Source: Motiliproteus coralliicola (GTDB lineage Bacteria; Pseudomonadota; Gammaproteobacteria; Pseudomonadales; Balneatricaceae). Taken from it: DNA of 64,000 nt. The notes under the pieces were generated by a model that was given only the letters and a program-made list of their open reading frames with translations, had not been told where the DNA came from and made no database searches. Within the stretch, counting starts at the first letter, position 1; each line of letters opens with the position of its first letter. The translations under genes were made by a program, and so were the position numbers. The DNA is taken from assembly GCF_003345655.1 (NCBI RefSeq), contig NZ_QQOH01000006.1:186001-250000 (forward strand). The letters run 5' to 3'. Positions 41,192 through 51,264 of the stretch are shown here, in pieces.

Positions 41192-42475
41192 ATGGGAAAA
41201 CGCTCCATGAATAATAAAGAGCCCAACCAGAAGACCCCGGACGACTCAGATACGACCGAACAGGAACTCAATTCGGCCGATAGTCCTGAGACGCCTGCTG
41301 AGGATAAGGCCGAACAAGCTGAAGCGGAGCAGTCGGCAGAAGTGGCTGACGCAGAGGTTCAGGAACCGTCTGACGATAGCGAGCAGAGCACTCCCGAACA
41401 GCCTGTAGCTGAAACGGCCAGCCAGGAGCCAGCTAAAGCCGGTATCTCCAAGCTGGCGGTTCTGGCGCTGCTGCTGGTGCTGGTAGCACTGGGTGGCCTG
41501 GGTTATGGCTATACCCTGCTGCAGAAGATGCAGATCCAGCAAAGCGAGCAGCTGGCTTCGGTCAAGGAGCAGCTGGGCAGCACCAACGACAACAACCGGA
41601 ATACCCAACAGCAGAATGGTCAGATTCTGGGCGAACTGAAGCAGCTGCGCGAAGGCAGCAGCGCCCAGCAGCGTAATGTCGACGAACTGCAAAGCCGTCT
41701 CTCCAAGGCGATGCAGCAGGTCAGCAAGATGGGCACCGATACCCGCAAAGACTGGCTGCTGGCCGAAGTCGAGTATCTGCTGCGACTGGCCAACCAACGC
41801 GTCCTGATGGAGCGCAGCTCCAGCGGCGCCCTGAGCCTGCTCAAGAGCGCGGACCTGATCCTGAAGGAGACCGATGATGTCTCAATCTACCCGATCCGCC
41901 AGGCGCTGGCCAAAGACATCGTCGCTCTGGAAGCCGTTCCCAGTCTGGATATCGACGGCATCTACCTGAAGTTGGCCGCCATCAGCACTCAGGTCGGTAA
42001 CCTGCGTCTACTGCCGATCACCGACAAGCACCAGATTCCCGAGATGCTGAAAGAGATCACCCCGGACAGCGTTTCCGAGAGCTGGAACGACGGCCTGGCC
42101 AAATCCTGGGCCAACGCGATGGATCGCTTGGGCAACCTGATCGTCGTTCGCCGCGCCGACGAGCCGGTCAAGCCGCTGCTGTCGCCGGAGCAACACTACT
42201 TCCTGACCCAGAACCTGCACCTGATGCTGGAGCAGACCCAACTGGCACTGCTGCAAGGTAAGCAACAGGCCTTCGACGCCGGTCTGGATAAGTCCGGCAA
42301 CTGGATCAAGACCTACTTCGAGAAGACCGACGCCACCAGCACTGCACTGGTGAAATCTCTGGACGAGATCAAGGGCACCCAGGTCGCACCGAAGATGCCG
42401 GACATCTCCGGCTCGCTGAAAACCCTGAAGACCTACCTGGCCGAGCTGCATAAACTCGAAGGAGCGGGCCAATGA
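41192..42475 (+). CDS. hemX: HemX-like membrane protein of the heme operon
   Basis: 427 residues. A Glu/Asp/Gln/Ala-rich, low-complexity cytoplasmic N-terminus (about 1-82), one TM at about 86-108 (KLAVLALLLVLVALGGLGYGY), then a coiled coil and a periplasmic helical domain ending in the TLKTYLAELHKL helix. The E. coli homologue was called a uroporphyrinogen methyltransferase, but there is no SAM-binding motif here, so it is better viewed as an operon partner of unproven function. A second ATG at 41207 with GGGA upstream is an alternative start. Confidence 0.88.
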   Translation: MGKRSMNNKEPNQKTPDDSDTTEQELNSADSPETPAEDKAEQAEAEQSAEVADAEVQEPSDDSEQSTPEQPVAETASQEPAKAGISKLAVLALLLVLVALGGLGYGYTLLQKMQIQQSEQLASVKEQLGSTNDNNRNTQQQNGQILGELKQLREGSSAQQRNVDELQSRLSKAMQQVSKMGTDTRKDWLLAEVEYLLRLANQRVLMERSSSGALSLLKSADLILKETDDVSIYPIRQALAKDIVALEAVPSLDIDGIYLKLAAISTQVGNLRLLPITDKHQIPEMLKEITPDSVSESWNDGLAKSWANAMDRLGNLIVVRRADEPVKPLLSPEQHYFLTQNLHLMLEQTQLALLQGKQQAFDAGLDKSGNWIKTYFEKTDATSTALVKSLDEIKGTQVAPKMPDISGSLKTLKTYLAELHKLEGAGQ

Positions 42476-43779
42476 AACTGTTGCTGATCTTCGCTCTGAT
42501 CGTTCTGCTGGCCGGCTCGCTGGTCGGTGAGCTGATCGTCCAGGATCCGGGCTATGTCCTGGTCAGTTTCAAGGGCACCATCATCGAGACCAGCATCTGG
42601 GGTCTGGGGCTGATTGTGATCCTGAGCTTCACCGCTTTTTATCTGCTGCTGCAGCTCGCCCAGTACCTGATGACTCGTCGTCGCAGACTCAACGAGTGGC
42701 GTAAGAACCACGCCCGCAACAGCGCCGATCGCAAGACCCTCAACGGTCTGAACGCGCTGTCGGCCGGCAACTGGTCCAAGGCCGAACGCCTGCTGAGCCA
42801 GGCGGCACCCAACTCCGGTGTCTCGCTGGTTAACTACTTGGCGGCAGCCCAGGCTGCCCACGAGCAGAACCAGCACGACAGCTGCGATGCCCTGCTCGAC
42901 GAAGCCCGACTGTCAGCACCGAAGGCTGATGTTGCCGTGGGTATCATCCAGAGCCAGATCCAGATCGACCGCGGTCACTGGGAATCGGCGCTGGCAACCC
43001 TGACCCGGCTGCGCAGCAAAGCGCCCAAACACTCCTATATCCTCAAGCTGTTGACCCAGACCTATACCGAACTGAATGACTGGGGTTCGATGGTTCAACT
43101 GCTGCCCGAGCTACGGAAGCAGAATGTCTACCCGCCCGAGCAGCTACAGCAGCTGGAGCAGAAGATCTATCTGGGCCACCTGACCAAGAGTCTGGAGTCG
43201 GTCGGCGACGGTGAAGGCAACGATGCGCGTCAGCGGATGCTGGGCCATGGTTGGAAATCCGTACCCAAGACGCTGCAGAGCGACAACAACCTGATCGAGC
43301 GTCAGGTCGAGCTGCTGCTTGAGTGCGATGGTGGTGCCAGCGCCGAGAAGTTCTTGAGCGAGCGCCTGAAGAAGCAGTGGAGCTCCGAATTGGCAGAGCT
43401 GTACGGTCGTATCGATGGTGCCGACGTTGCCAAGCAATACCGTCAGGCCCGAGATTGGGCCCAGGCCCATGCCAATGACGCCAGTCTGCAACTGACCCTG
43501 GGACGCTTGGCGCTGCGTAATAGCGAGTGGGAGCAGGCCCAGAGCTACTTCCAGAAGAGTCTGGAACTGTCTCCGTCGCAGGAAGCCTACGCTGAGCTGG
43601 CGCGGCTGCTGCACAACCGCAGCAACGGCAGCACCGACCCTCAGGTACTGGACCAGTATGTCGACAGCCTGACCGGCTCACTACCGGAGCTGCCGCAGCC
43701 TGAAATTCAGCCAGAACCGGCGCCTGCCGAACCGGAAGGCAGCAACGATGAGGCCGCCAAGGCACAAGCCGCCAGCTAA
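42472..43779 (+). CDS. hemY: HemY-like TPR membrane protein
   Basis: 435 residues, overlapping hemX by 4 nt (ATGA). Two membrane segments about 3-22 and 42-65 bracket a short loop (QDPGYVLVSFKGTIIETS, typical of the HemY N-domain), followed by TPR-like helices to the C-terminus (LALRNSEWEQAQSYFQKSLEL) and an acidic/Pro-rich tail. Needed for late heme/tetrapyrrole steps in enterobacteria by an unknown mechanism; not the Bacillus HemY enzyme. Last gene of hemCDXY. Confidence 0.92.
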   Translation: MKLLLIFALIVLLAGSLVGELIVQDPGYVLVSFKGTIIETSIWGLGLIVILSFTAFYLLLQLAQYLMTRRRRLNEWRKNHARNSADRKTLNGLNALSAGNWSKAERLLSQAAPNSGVSLVNYLAAAQAAHEQNQHDSCDALLDEARLSAPKADVAVGIIQSQIQIDRGHWESALATLTRLRSKAPKHSYILKLLTQTYTELNDWGSMVQLLPELRKQNVYPPEQLQQLEQKIYLGHLTKSLESVGDGEGNDARQRMLGHGWKSVPKTLQSDNNLIERQVELLLECDGGASAEKFLSERLKKQWSSELAELYGRIDGADVAKQYRQARDWAQAHANDASLQLTLGRLALRNSEWEQAQSYFQKSLELSPSQEAYAELARLLHNRSNGSTDPQVLDQYVDSLTGSLPELPQPEIQPEPAPAEPEGSNDEAAKAQAAS

Positions 43780-43801
43780 TCCGGCACGACCTTGCACCAT
43801 G

Positions 43802-43832
43802 AAAAAAGCCGCTGATCTACAGCGGCTTTTTT
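43802..43832. terminator. bidirectional terminator, hemY/fre
   Basis: Perfect 9-bp stem AAGCCGCTG/CAGCGGCTT (43806-43814 with 43820-43828), 5-nt loop, six As to the left and six Ts to the right; stops hemCDXY on plus and fre on minus. Confidence 0.9.
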
Positions 43833-43851
43833 AGTTGCGAGAGAAAACTGC

Positions 43852-44601
43852 TCAGCTACGTGGTGCGTAGCTGTAAACGTCTGAGAACATCTGTCCGTCG
43901 CCCATTCCACGCTCACGAAAATCATCCTCGACTGCATAGACCATCGCCGGCGAGCCGCAGACGTAGATCAGCGGCTGCTCCAGTGACGGAAAGTCCTCCA
44001 TCACCGACTCGTGTACCAGTCCGATACGGCCGGACCAGTCGTCACCGGTGGGGTCGGACACTACCGGGTGAAAGTAAAAGTTGGGATGACTCTGCTGCCA
44101 ACCTTCGATCAGCTCGTGACCGTACAGATGCTCCGCCTCACGCACACCCCAATAAAGATGCAGCGGATTAGGCATCTGCTCGGCCAGGGCATGTTCGATC
44201 AGTGCCTTCATCTGAGAAAAACCGGTGCCCGCGCCGATCAAAATAATCGGTTGAGACGGATCTTGCGGCGCCTGGTCCAGGTAGCACTCCCCCTGCGGAA
44301 AACGTACCTGAACCTGCGACTGGTTCTTGAACGTATCGATCACCCGGGAGGCCAGACCACCCTCGCCCAGATCCTGAATCTGCAACTCCAGCAACGGCAG
44401 CGCGGCGGGAGCCGAAGCCACGGTATAGGGCACAGCCGTCGGTGATGCTTCACCTTCATCCAGCAACAATTCCAAGTACTGGCCAGCCCGATGGACTAGC
44501 GGCTGCAGCAACCGAAGTTGGATACGGTAGATACCGTCGGTCAGTTGAGTAACCTCTTCGACCTGACAGTCGCTGATGGAGGCTTGGCTAGTTGCGGCCA
44601 T
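43852..44601 (-). CDS. fre: NAD(P)H-flavin reductase (Fre-like)
   Basis: 249-residue ferredoxin-NADP reductase-type flavoprotein. FAD/flavin binding segment HRAGQYLELLL, NAD(P) motif IILIGAGTGFSQMKALIEH, and C-terminal VCGSPAMVYAVEDDFRERGM. There is no 2Fe-2S Cys cluster, so it is Fre-type rather than phenol-hydroxylase reductase. E. coli has ubiD-fre in the same order. Supplies reduced flavin, possibly for UbiD-associated UbiX chemistry, iron release or other acceptors. Confidence 0.88.
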   Translation of the reverse strand: MAATSQASISDCQVEEVTQLTDGIYRIQLRLLQPLVHRAGQYLELLLDEGEASPTAVPYTVASAPAALPLLELQIQDLGEGGLASRVIDTFKNQSQVQVRFPQGECYLDQAPQDPSQPIILIGAGTGFSQMKALIEHALAEQMPNPLHLYWGVREAEHLYGHELIEGWQQSHPNFYFHPVVSDPTGDDWSGRIGLVHESVMEDFPSLEQPLIYVCGSPAMVYAVEDDFRERGMGDGQMFSDVYSYAPRS

Positions 44602-44662
44602 AAATTCGTCTCTACTCTCGTTCTAATCTCTAGTGGGTGGTTGTCTCAGGCCCAGTCACCGG

Positions 44663-46138
44663 TTATTGCGGCAACTTTATATTCAGGCTAGCCCAGATAT
44701 CATCAACCCGCTGTTTGACCTCGTCGGTCATGGTGATAGGGCTACCCCACTCACGCTCGGTTTCGCCGGGCATCTTGTTGGTGGCATCGAAACCGACCTT
44801 GGAGCCCAGTCGAGGAACCGGGGAAGCAAAATCCAGATAATCGATCGGCGTGTTCTCGATCATCACGGTATCGCGGGCCGGATCCATCCGGGTTGTCATC
44901 GCCCAGATCACGTCTTTCCAATCACGGGCGTTCACATCATCGTCGGTAACGATCACGAACTTGGTGTACATAAACTGACGCAGGAACGACCAAACCCCCA
45001 TCATCACCCGCTTGGCATGGCCGGGATACTGCTTCTTGATTGTCACCACCGCCATTCGATAGGAGCAGCCTTCCGGTGGCAGATAGAAATCCACAATCTC
45101 CGGGAACTGCTTCTGCAGGATCGGCACAAAGACTTCGTTCAGCGCCACCCCCAGTACCGCCGGCTCATCGGGTGGCCGCCCGGTATAGGTGCTGTGGTAG
45201 ATCGGATCCTGGCGATGGGTCACGCACTCGACGGTAAAGACCGGGAAACGCTCGACCTCGTTGTAGTAACCGGTGTGATCGCCAAAGGGTCCTTCGTCGG
45301 CCAGCTCACCCGGCTCGATATAGCCTTCGAGGATGATCTCCGCCGTCGCCGGCACCTGCAGGTCATTGGTCAGACACTTGACCAGCTCGGTCTTTTGCCC
45401 CCGAAGCAGGCCGGCAAAGGCGTATTCGGACAGAGTATCGGGGACCGGCGTCACCGCCCCCAAAATGGTGGCCGGATCGGCACCCAGCGCCACCGAGATC
45501 GGGAAGCGCTCACCGGGATGGGCCTCACGCCACTCTTTGAAATCCAGCGCGCCGCCACGGTGTGACAGCCAGCGCATAATCAGTTTGTTCTTGCCCAGTA
45601 GCTGCTGTCGGTAGATCCCCAGGTTCTGACGCTCTTTATGGGGCCCCTTGGTGATCACCAGTGGCCAGGTCACCAGCGGCGCGGCATCGCCCGGCCAACA
45701 GGTCTGGATCGGCAACTTGGTCAGATCAACGTCAGTACCTTGAAAAACATGGGTCTGACAAGGAGCCTGCTTGACCACCTTGGGCCCCATATTCATCACC
45801 TGCTTGAATATCGGCAGCTTCTGCCAGGCATCCTTCATGCCCTTCGGCGGCTCAGGCTCCTTCAGAAACGCCAGCAGCTTGCCCACTTCACGCAGCTGAT
45901 CGACATCATCCTCGCCCATTCCCAGCGCCACCCGCTTCGGCGTGCCGAACAGGTTGGCCAGCACCGGCATATCAAAGCCCTTCGGGTTTTCAAACAGCAG
46001 CGCCGGCCCACCGGCCCGCAAAGTGCGATCGCAGATCTCGGTCATCTCCAGCACCGGATCAACTTCGACACTGATCCGCTGCAGCTCTCCCTGGGCTTCC
46101 AGGGCTTCGATAAACTCGCGAAGGTCTTTGTATTTCAT
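44663..46138 (-). CDS. ubiD: 4-hydroxy-3-polyprenylbenzoate decarboxylase
   Basis: Decarboxylates the prenylated ring in ubiquinone synthesis using prenylated FMN made by UbiX. 491 residues, close to E. coli (497). Family motifs: [33 protein letters not shown] (prFMN/metal loop), [15 protein letters not shown] carrying catalytic acidic residues, and [20 protein letters not shown]. Together with ubiH and ubiI upstream, three ubiquinone genes occur in this window. Confidence 0.96.
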   Translation of the reverse strand: MKYKDLREFIEALEAQGELQRISVEVDPVLEMTEICDRTLRAGGPALLFENPKGFDMPVLANLFGTPKRVALGMGEDDVDQLREVGKLLAFLKEPEPPKGMKDAWQKLPIFKQVMNMGPKVVKQAPCQTHVFQGTDVDLTKLPIQTCWPGDAAPLVTWPLVITKGPHKERQNLGIYRQQLLGKNKLIMRWLSHRGGALDFKEWREAHPGERFPISVALGADPATILGAVTPVPDTLSEYAFAGLLRGQKTELVKCLTNDLQVPATAEIILEGYIEPGELADEGPFGDHTGYYNEVERFPVFTVECVTHRQDPIYHSTYTGRPPDEPAVLGVALNEVFVPILQKQFPEIVDFYLPPEGCSYRMAVVTIKKQYPGHAKRVMMGVWSFLRQFMYTKFVIVTDDDVNARDWKDVIWAMTTRMDPARDTVMIENTPIDYLDFASPVPRLGSKVGFDATNKMPGETEREWGSPITMTDEVKQRVDDIWASLNIKLPQ

Positions 46139-46193
46139 AGAAATACCGTAAATCTTACTAAAATGGTCGGCTATTTCATCATAATCACAGCCG

Positions 46194-46221
46194 AAAAAAA
46201 AAGGCAGGTCACTGACCTGCC
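46194..46221 (-). terminator. intrinsic terminator after rho
   Basis: Minus strand 8-bp stem GGCAGGTC/GACCTGCC with a 3-nt loop (46203-46221) followed by nine Ts (46194-46202), 20 nt after the rho stop. Confidence 0.9.
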
Positions 46222-46242
46222 CTACGGGTATGAAACGCGGAC

Positions 46243-47502
46243 TTACTTGCGCTTCATCGACATAAAGAACTCATCGTTGGTCTTGAAGTCCTTCAGCTTG
46301 TCGATAACAAACTCGGTTGCGGCCGAATCTTCCATCGAATCCAGCAGCTTGCGCAGGATCCACATCCGCTGCAGTTCGTCCTCGGTGGTCAGCAGCTCTT
46401 CACGACGGGTGCCGGAGCGGCGGATATTGATTGCAGGGAAGACCCGCTTCTCAGCCACCTTACGGTCCAGATTCACTTCGGAGTTACCAGTACCCTTAAA
46501 TTCTTCGAAGATAACTTCGTCCATCTTCGAGCCGGTATCGACCAGCGCGGTAGCGATGATCGTCAGGCTGCCGCCCTCTTCGATGTTACGGGCTGCACCG
46601 AAGAAACGCTTTGGACGCTCCAGCGCGTGGGCATCGACACCACCGGTCAGCACCTTGCCCGATGACGGGATTACGGTGTTGTAGGCCCGTGCCAGACGGG
46701 TGATGGAGTCGAGCAGAATCACCACATCCTTCTTGTGCTCGACCAGACGCTTGGCCTTCTCCAGCACCATCTCGGCAACCTGCACGTGACGGGCTGGCGG
46801 CTCGTCGAAGGTACTGGCAACCACTTCACCGCGCACGGTGCGCTGCATGTCGGTCACTTCCTCCGGGCGCTCATCGATCAGCAACACGATCAGATAGCAC
46901 TCGGGGTTGTTACGGGTAATGGAGTTGGCGATGTTCTGCAACATCAAGGTCTTACCGGCCTTGGGCGGTGACACGATCAGGGCCCGCTGGCCTTTACCAA
47001 TCGGGCAGATCAGGTCGATAACCCGGGCAGTCAGATCCTCGGTGGAACCATTACCCAGCTCCAGGCGCAGTCGCTTCTGGGCGAACAGCGGAGTCAGGTT
47101 TTCAAACAGAATCTTGTTCTTGGCGCGCTCGGGACGGTCGAAGTTGATCTCATCAACCTTGAGCATCGCAAAGTAGCGCTCGCCATCTTTGGGCGGGCGG
47201 ATCTTACCGGAGATACTGTCGCCCTTGCGCAGGTTGAAGCGACGGATCTGGCTGGGTGATACATAGATATCATCCGGACCGGCCAGGTAAGAGCTGTCGG
47301 CCGAACGGAGGAAACCAAATCCATCCTGCAGGATCTCCAGTACACCGTCTCCGTAGATATCCTCACCGCTCTTGGCGTGTTTTTTGAGGATAGAGAAAAT
47401 GACGTCCTGTTTACGGGAACGGGCCAGATTGTCCAAGCCCATTTCTTTGGCAATGTCGAGAAGTTCGGAAACGGGTTTTAGCTTGAGTTCACTAAGATTC
47501 AT
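46243..47502 (-). CDS. rho: transcription termination factor Rho
   Basis: Hexameric RNA-dependent ATPase that ends untranslated transcripts. The start at 47502 ([20 protein letters not shown]) gives 419 residues, exactly the E. coli length; an ATG seven codons upstream is not conserved. Domains: N-terminal SAP-like helices, cold-shock RNA-binding fold ([26 protein letters not shown]), Walker [11 protein letters not shown], Walker [18 protein letters not shown]-loop and R-loop. Intact bicyclomycin site. A 225-bp leader separates it from trxA. Confidence 0.98.
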   Translation of the reverse strand: MNLSELKLKPVSELLDIAKEMGLDNLARSRKQDVIFSILKKHAKSGEDIYGDGVLEILQDGFGFLRSADSSYLAGPDDIYVSPSQIRRFNLRKGDSISGKIRPPKDGERYFAMLKVDEINFDRPERAKNKILFENLTPLFAQKRLRLELGNGSTEDLTARVIDLICPIGKGQRALIVSPPKAGKTLMLQNIANSITRNNPECYLIVLLIDERPEEVTDMQRTVRGEVVASTFDEPPARHVQVAEMVLEKAKRLVEHKKDVVILLDSITRLARAYNTVIPSSGKVLTGGVDAHALERPKRFFGAARNIEEGGSLTIIATALVDTGSKMDEVIFEEFKGTGNSEVNLDRKVAEKRVFPAINIRRSGTRREELLTTEDELQRMWILRKLLDSMEDSAATEFVIDKLKDFKTNDEFFMSMKRK

Positions 47503-47691
47503 AATTTGATCGTAAGACTGCACACGAGAGGGTGCTTGCTGTTGGCAGGAAGGAGGGAGTTTGGAATTTGGTAATCAGTACAGCGTTAACGGTTTCCCCG
47601 CACTGGACGGTACCGGGTTGCTATTGTGGCCGCTAAACCTTTGGATTGCAACATAACCCATACGGAATTAAGTCTAATAAGGCGCGGCCAT

Positions 47692-47719
47692 AAAAAAACG
47701 GGCCCTAAGGCCCGTTTTT
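47692..47719 (-). terminator. intrinsic terminator after trxA
   Basis: Minus strand stem CGGGCC/GGCCCG with 4-nt loop (47699-47714) followed by seven Ts (47692-47698), about 10 nt past the trxA stop. A short U-run on the other side is also present, so it may act weakly in both directions. Confidence 0.85.
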
Positions 47720-47727
47720 CATATCAA

Positions 47728-48054
47728 TCAGATATTGCTGTCGAGGAAAGCGGTCAGCTGTGACTTGGACAGCGCGCCCACTTTGGTCGCTTCGACATTG
47801 CCGCCCTTGAACAACATCAGGGTCGGAATTCCGCGGATACCAAACTTCGGCGGAGTTTCGCTGTTCTCGTCGATGTTCAGCTTGCAGATCTTCAGTCGGT
47901 CACCGTAATCGCTCGCCACTTCTTCCAGTACCGGTGCAATCATTTTGCAGGGTCCACACCACTCGGCCCAGTAATCGACCAGCACTGCACCTTCGGCCTT
48001 CAGTACCTCGTCTTCGAAGCTGGCATCGGTGACGTTGATGATATTGTCGCTCAT
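47728..48054 (-). CDS. trxA: thioredoxin 1
   Basis: Cytoplasmic disulfide reductase. 108 residues; the active site is W32-C33-G-P-C36 in [12 protein letters not shown], the cis-Pro is in [11 protein letters not shown], and D27 lies in VLVDYWAEW. Strong ribosome-binding site (GGAGGATTT before ATG). Upstream of rho, the widespread trxA-rho pair, but the two are separated by a terminator. Confidence 0.97.
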   Translation of the reverse strand: MSDNIINVTDASFEDEVLKAEGAVLVDYWAEWCGPCKMIAPVLEEVASDYGDRLKICKLNIDENSETPPKFGIRGIPTLMLFKGGNVEATKVGALSKSQLTAFLDSNI

Positions 48055-48156
48055 AAATCCTCCAGATAACTGACCGTAGATAGTAGCCGCAAACAGCGGT
48101 TGAAGAAACTGCCATGGCTCGCCCGTCCCGGACGCGGTCAGAGATGACAGCTTGTT

Positions 48157-48184
48157 ATTATGGGGATGACCGCCCCGCTTTCAA
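48157..48184 (-). promoter_or_regulatory. trxA promoter
   Basis: Minus strand -35 TTGAAA (48179-48184), 16-nt spacer, -10 CATAAT (48157-48162). Predicted leader before trxA is about 95 nt. Confidence 0.55.
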
Positions 48185-48203
48185 GGCCCGATTGGTAACC
48201 GAG

Positions 48204-49082
48204 TCAATGAACTTGATCTGACGCAGCGGTTGAGCCGCCCCGCCGCAGCTGTTCGAGCTCAACCGGATCAACCTCGTAACGGCTGTTACAGAACTGACAA
48301 TCGATCGCGACCGAACCCTGCTGCTCTTGCTGCATCTGTTGCAGTTCTTCCTCACCCAGGCTCAACAGGGCCCGCATGCAACGCTCCTTGGAGCAATCGC
48401 ACTTAAAGACCAAATCATTGGACTCGTACAAACGCACCTGCTCTTCATGAAATAGCCGGAACAGCAGGGTCTCGTTGTCCAACTCCTGAAGTTCTTTCAA
48501 GGTCAGGGTGCTACCCAGATGGTCGATCCGAGCCCAGTTTTCCTGATAACGCTCACCCTGATCGTTCGACGGCAGCGCTTGCAACAGCATACCGCTGGCC
48601 GTGCGCTCGTCAGCGGCCAGCATAATCCGGGTGGCCAGCTGTTCGGACTGGGCAAAATACTGTTCCAGACATTGCGCCAGCTGCGGATGTTCCAGCGGCA
48701 CCAGGCCCTGGTAGCGCTGCCCTTTCTCCGGTTCGATAGTGATCGCCAGCTGTCCCTTTCCGAGCAGTTCCACCAGATCTTCACCGTCAATATCGGCATT
48801 AACCTGGGCAATCGCGCGCAGGTGGTTCTGCCGGGTGCACTCGGCCATCAACAGACTGACCGCCCCGTCACCCCGGGCCTGCAAACTCAGCCGGCCTTCA
48901 AACTTCAGGGTCGAGCTCAGCAGCGACACCGCCGCCAGCATCTGCCCCAACAGCTGTTTGACCGGTTGCGGATACTGATGGCGATCGAGGCAGTCGTGAT
49001 AGCTCTGATCCAGCCCGACCAATACACCGCGAACATCGGCATCATCAAAGATAAAACGTTGGATCTGGTCCGCACTACTCAT
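48204..49082 (-). CDS. hslO: redox-regulated chaperone Hsp33
   Basis: Holdase turned on by oxidation plus heat. 292 residues; the C-terminal zinc switch has CxC (KCDCSKERC) and CxxC (DCQFCNSRY) Cys pairs, all four present. The N-terminal substrate domain starts MSSADQIQRFIFDDADVRG. Order yrfG-like - hslR - hslO matches the E. coli heat-shock operon, although a 155-bp gap separates hslR from hslO. Confidence 0.96.
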   Translation of the reverse strand: MSSADQIQRFIFDDADVRGVLVGLDQSYHDCLDRHQYPQPVKQLLGQMLAAVSLLSSTLKFEGRLSLQARGDGAVSLLMAECTRQNHLRAIAQVNADIDGEDLVELLGKGQLAITIEPEKGQRYQGLVPLEHPQLAQCLEQYFAQSEQLATRIMLAADERTASGMLLQALPSNDQGERYQENWARIDHLGSTLTLKELQELDNETLLFRLFHEEQVRLYESNDLVFKCDCSKERCMRALLSLGEEELQQMQQEQQGSVAIDCQFCNSRYEVDPVELEQLRRGGSTAASDQVH

Positions 49083-49237
49083 GGTCTCTCGGCTCTCTTG
49101 CTCAGCTCTAGAACCGTTTCGGGTCTAGAAGGTATTCAGGTCTGGGGCGCACCAGGCGCCGGCTTGCTTATATGGGGACGGAGCGCGGCGATACAACCCC
49201 GGTGTTCCCGGCGAGCGCTCAAGCTCTGGCGCCCGGT

Positions 49238-49636
49238 TTAATTCCCGTGGGCGTCCTTGAAATCGCGAATCCGCCGCCGATCCTTCTTGGTCGGACGACC
49301 ACGCTCGGGAGCCACTGTGGCCCGCTGCGCCTTGCGCTGCTCGGCGGCCAGCTCACGCTGGGCCAAACTCTGTTCGGTCTCGTGGTACAGCAGCGCCGCC
49401 TCCGGCGCGCCGCGGCGCTGGTCTGACAGTTTCAGCACCTCGACGGTTTTCTCGTCAAACCCCTGCCGGATCTGCAGCATCGCACCGATCTCGACCGCCT
49501 TGCTGACTTTGGCACGGGTGCCGTTGTAGTGAACTTTGCCGCCCTCTATCGCTTGTTTCGCCAGGGCTCGGGTCTTAAAAAAGCGGGCCGCCCAGAGCCA
49601 CTTATCCAGGCGCACTTTCGGTTGTGTGTCGGTCAT
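49238..49636 (-). CDS. hslR: Hsp15, ribosome-associated heat shock protein
   Basis: Rescues stalled 50S subunits with nascent peptidyl-tRNA. 132 residues with an N-terminal S4 RNA-binding domain (VRLDKWLWAARFFKTRALAK, GGKVHYNGTRAKVSKAVEIG) and a strongly basic C-terminal tail. It is 20 bp downstream of the yrfG-like gene. Confidence 0.94.
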   Translation of the reverse strand: MTDTQPKVRLDKWLWAARFFKTRALAKQAIEGGKVHYNGTRAKVSKAVEIGAMLQIRQGFDEKTVEVLKLSDQRRGAPEAALLYHETEQSLAQRELAAEQRKAQRATVAPERGRPTKKDRRRIRDFKDAHGN

Positions 49637-49656
49637 ACCGTCAAGTTTATTCCTTT

Positions 49657-50319
49657 TTATTCTTTTTTCTCGGGCTTGATCTCGTCGAAATGACGGATCG
49701 CCCGGAATTCATCGATCTGACGCTCGGCCTGCTGGCTGTCGGGCTGCACGATCGATAACAGCTCGGCAATCCCATAATCGCGAGCCGATTGCAGTACCGG
49801 CAGGCTGTCATCCACCAGTAAGGTTCGGCGGGGATCGAACGGCTCCACCTGTTGCAGCTGATGCCAGAACTGGACATCTTCCTTGGGCAGGCCGAAGTCG
49901 TGGGATACCAGAATCCGATCGACGTATTGATCCAGACCGGTCTTGGCCAGCTTCAAATCCAGGCTCTTACGGTGGGCATTGGTAACGATCACCGAACGGA
50001 TCTGCTGCTCTTTCAGGGTCCTCAGAAAATCCTGCACATGGGGCCGGAAAGCGACCTTATGGCTGATCTCATGCTTGAGTGCCGCCACATCCACCCCCAG
50101 TTCCTCTGACCAGTAATCAACGCAATACCAGCTCAGGGTTCCCCGCTCGCGGCGGATCCGGTCGTGCAGCTGCTCCCGCGCCTGGGCCGGCTCCAGCGCA
50201 TGGGTTTCGGCATAACGCGCCGGTAGATGCTCCAGCCAGAAGTAGGTGTCAAAGTGCAGATCCAACAGGGTTCCGTCCATATCCAACAGGACGGTATCGA
50301 TGTTTCCCCAATCCAACAT
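49657..50319 (-). CDS. yrfG: YrfG-like HAD nucleotidase
   Basis: 220-residue HAD phosphatase: motif I LLDMDGTLLDL, motif II VIVTNAHRKSL, motif III Lys in GLPKEDVQFW and motif IV LLVDDSLPVLQSA. E. coli YrfG (now GMP/IMP nucleotidase) has this residue pattern and this place before hslR. Substrate is inferred from that. Confidence 0.88.
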   Translation of the reverse strand: MLDWGNIDTVLLDMDGTLLDLHFDTYFWLEHLPARYAETHALEPAQAREQLHDRIRRERGTLSWYCVDYWSEELGVDVAALKHEISHKVAFRPHVQDFLRTLKEQQIRSVIVTNAHRKSLDLKLAKTGLDQYVDRILVSHDFGLPKEDVQFWHQLQQVEPFDPRRTLLVDDSLPVLQSARDYGIAELLSIVQPDSQQAERQIDEFRAIRHFDEIKPEKKE

Positions 50320-50418
50320 AGGTATAGGCTCAAGAAGGTGACGGGTTTAAGCTAAAGTATGACGCCCGGACACGCAGATTTGAACCGTTCCGGCCACAGC
50401 CATGTTCCAGGAGTTCCT

Positions 50419-51246
50419 ATGGATCTTACCCCTTTGCTGCCACAGCTGACCCATATCGCCGTCGAAGCCGGCGAGGCAATTCTGTCTATTTATGACCGTA
50501 GCCACCCGGTTCAAGTACAGCACAAGGCCGATACCACCCCCCTGACCGAGGCCGATCTGGCAGCGCACCGGTTGATCTGCTCGAGCCTGGAACGGCTGTG
50601 CCCGGAGATTCCAATCCTGTCGGAAGAATCCTCGCCAGCCCAGATCGAGCAACGGGATCAGTGGTCGCGCTACTGGTTGGTCGATCCCCTGGATGGCACC
50701 AAGGAGTTCATCAAACGCAACGGCGAATTCACCGTCAATATCGCTCTGATCGACAAACACCAGCCTATGCTCGGCGTCGTTTATGCTCCGGCAATCGACA
50801 CCCTGTATGCCGGTTGCGCCAAGATCGGTATCGCCTACAAATCCAACGGCAAAGGCCAGCGACAACTGCCCCTGAAGAGCCGTTCGCTGGCCCCGTTCCG
50901 ACCGCTATCGCTGGTGGTCAGCCGCAGCCACCGTGACAGCACTCTCGATCCCTATATCGAACGACTACGGCAGCTGATGCCGGTGTCCGAGACCCCGATG
51001 GGCAGCTCCTTGAAGCTGTGCCTGATCGCAGAAGGCGCCGCCGATCTGCATCTGCGTACCGGCACCACCAGCGAATGGGATACCGCCGCCGCCCAAGCCG
51101 TACTCGAGGCCGCCGGCGGTCAGGTAATCGATTTTCATGGGAAAGCCTTAAGTTACAACGAACGCGAGGGGCTGATTAATCCAGACTTTATCGCCACCGG
51201 AGACAGAGTCTTCGACTGGGGCCAATGCCTGGGGCTGGAAACCTGA
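50419..51246 (+). CDS. cysQ: 3'(2'),5'-bisphosphate nucleotidase
   Basis: Removes 3'-phosphate from PAP and PAPS made in sulfate assimilation. The start at 50419 (MDLTPLLPQL) has AGGAG six nt before it; a longer frame begins 60 bp upstream without a ribosome-binding site. 275 residues; inositol-monophosphatase-fold metal motifs ILSEESS, WLVDPLDGTKEFI and EWDTAAAQAVLEAAGG are all present. Divergent from the yrfG-hslR-hslO group, as in Pseudomonas. Confidence 0.94.
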   Translation: MDLTPLLPQLTHIAVEAGEAILSIYDRSHPVQVQHKADTTPLTEADLAAHRLICSSLERLCPEIPILSEESSPAQIEQRDQWSRYWLVDPLDGTKEFIKRNGEFTVNIALIDKHQPMLGVVYAPAIDTLYAGCAKIGIAYKSNGKGQRQLPLKSRSLAPFRPLSLVVSRSHRDSTLDPYIERLRQLMPVSETPMGSSLKLCLIAEGAADLHLRTGTTSEWDTAAAQAVLEAAGGQVIDFHGKALSYNEREGLINPDFIATGDRVFDWGQCLGLET

Positions 51247-51264
51247 GCAACCAGCCTAGGGGGA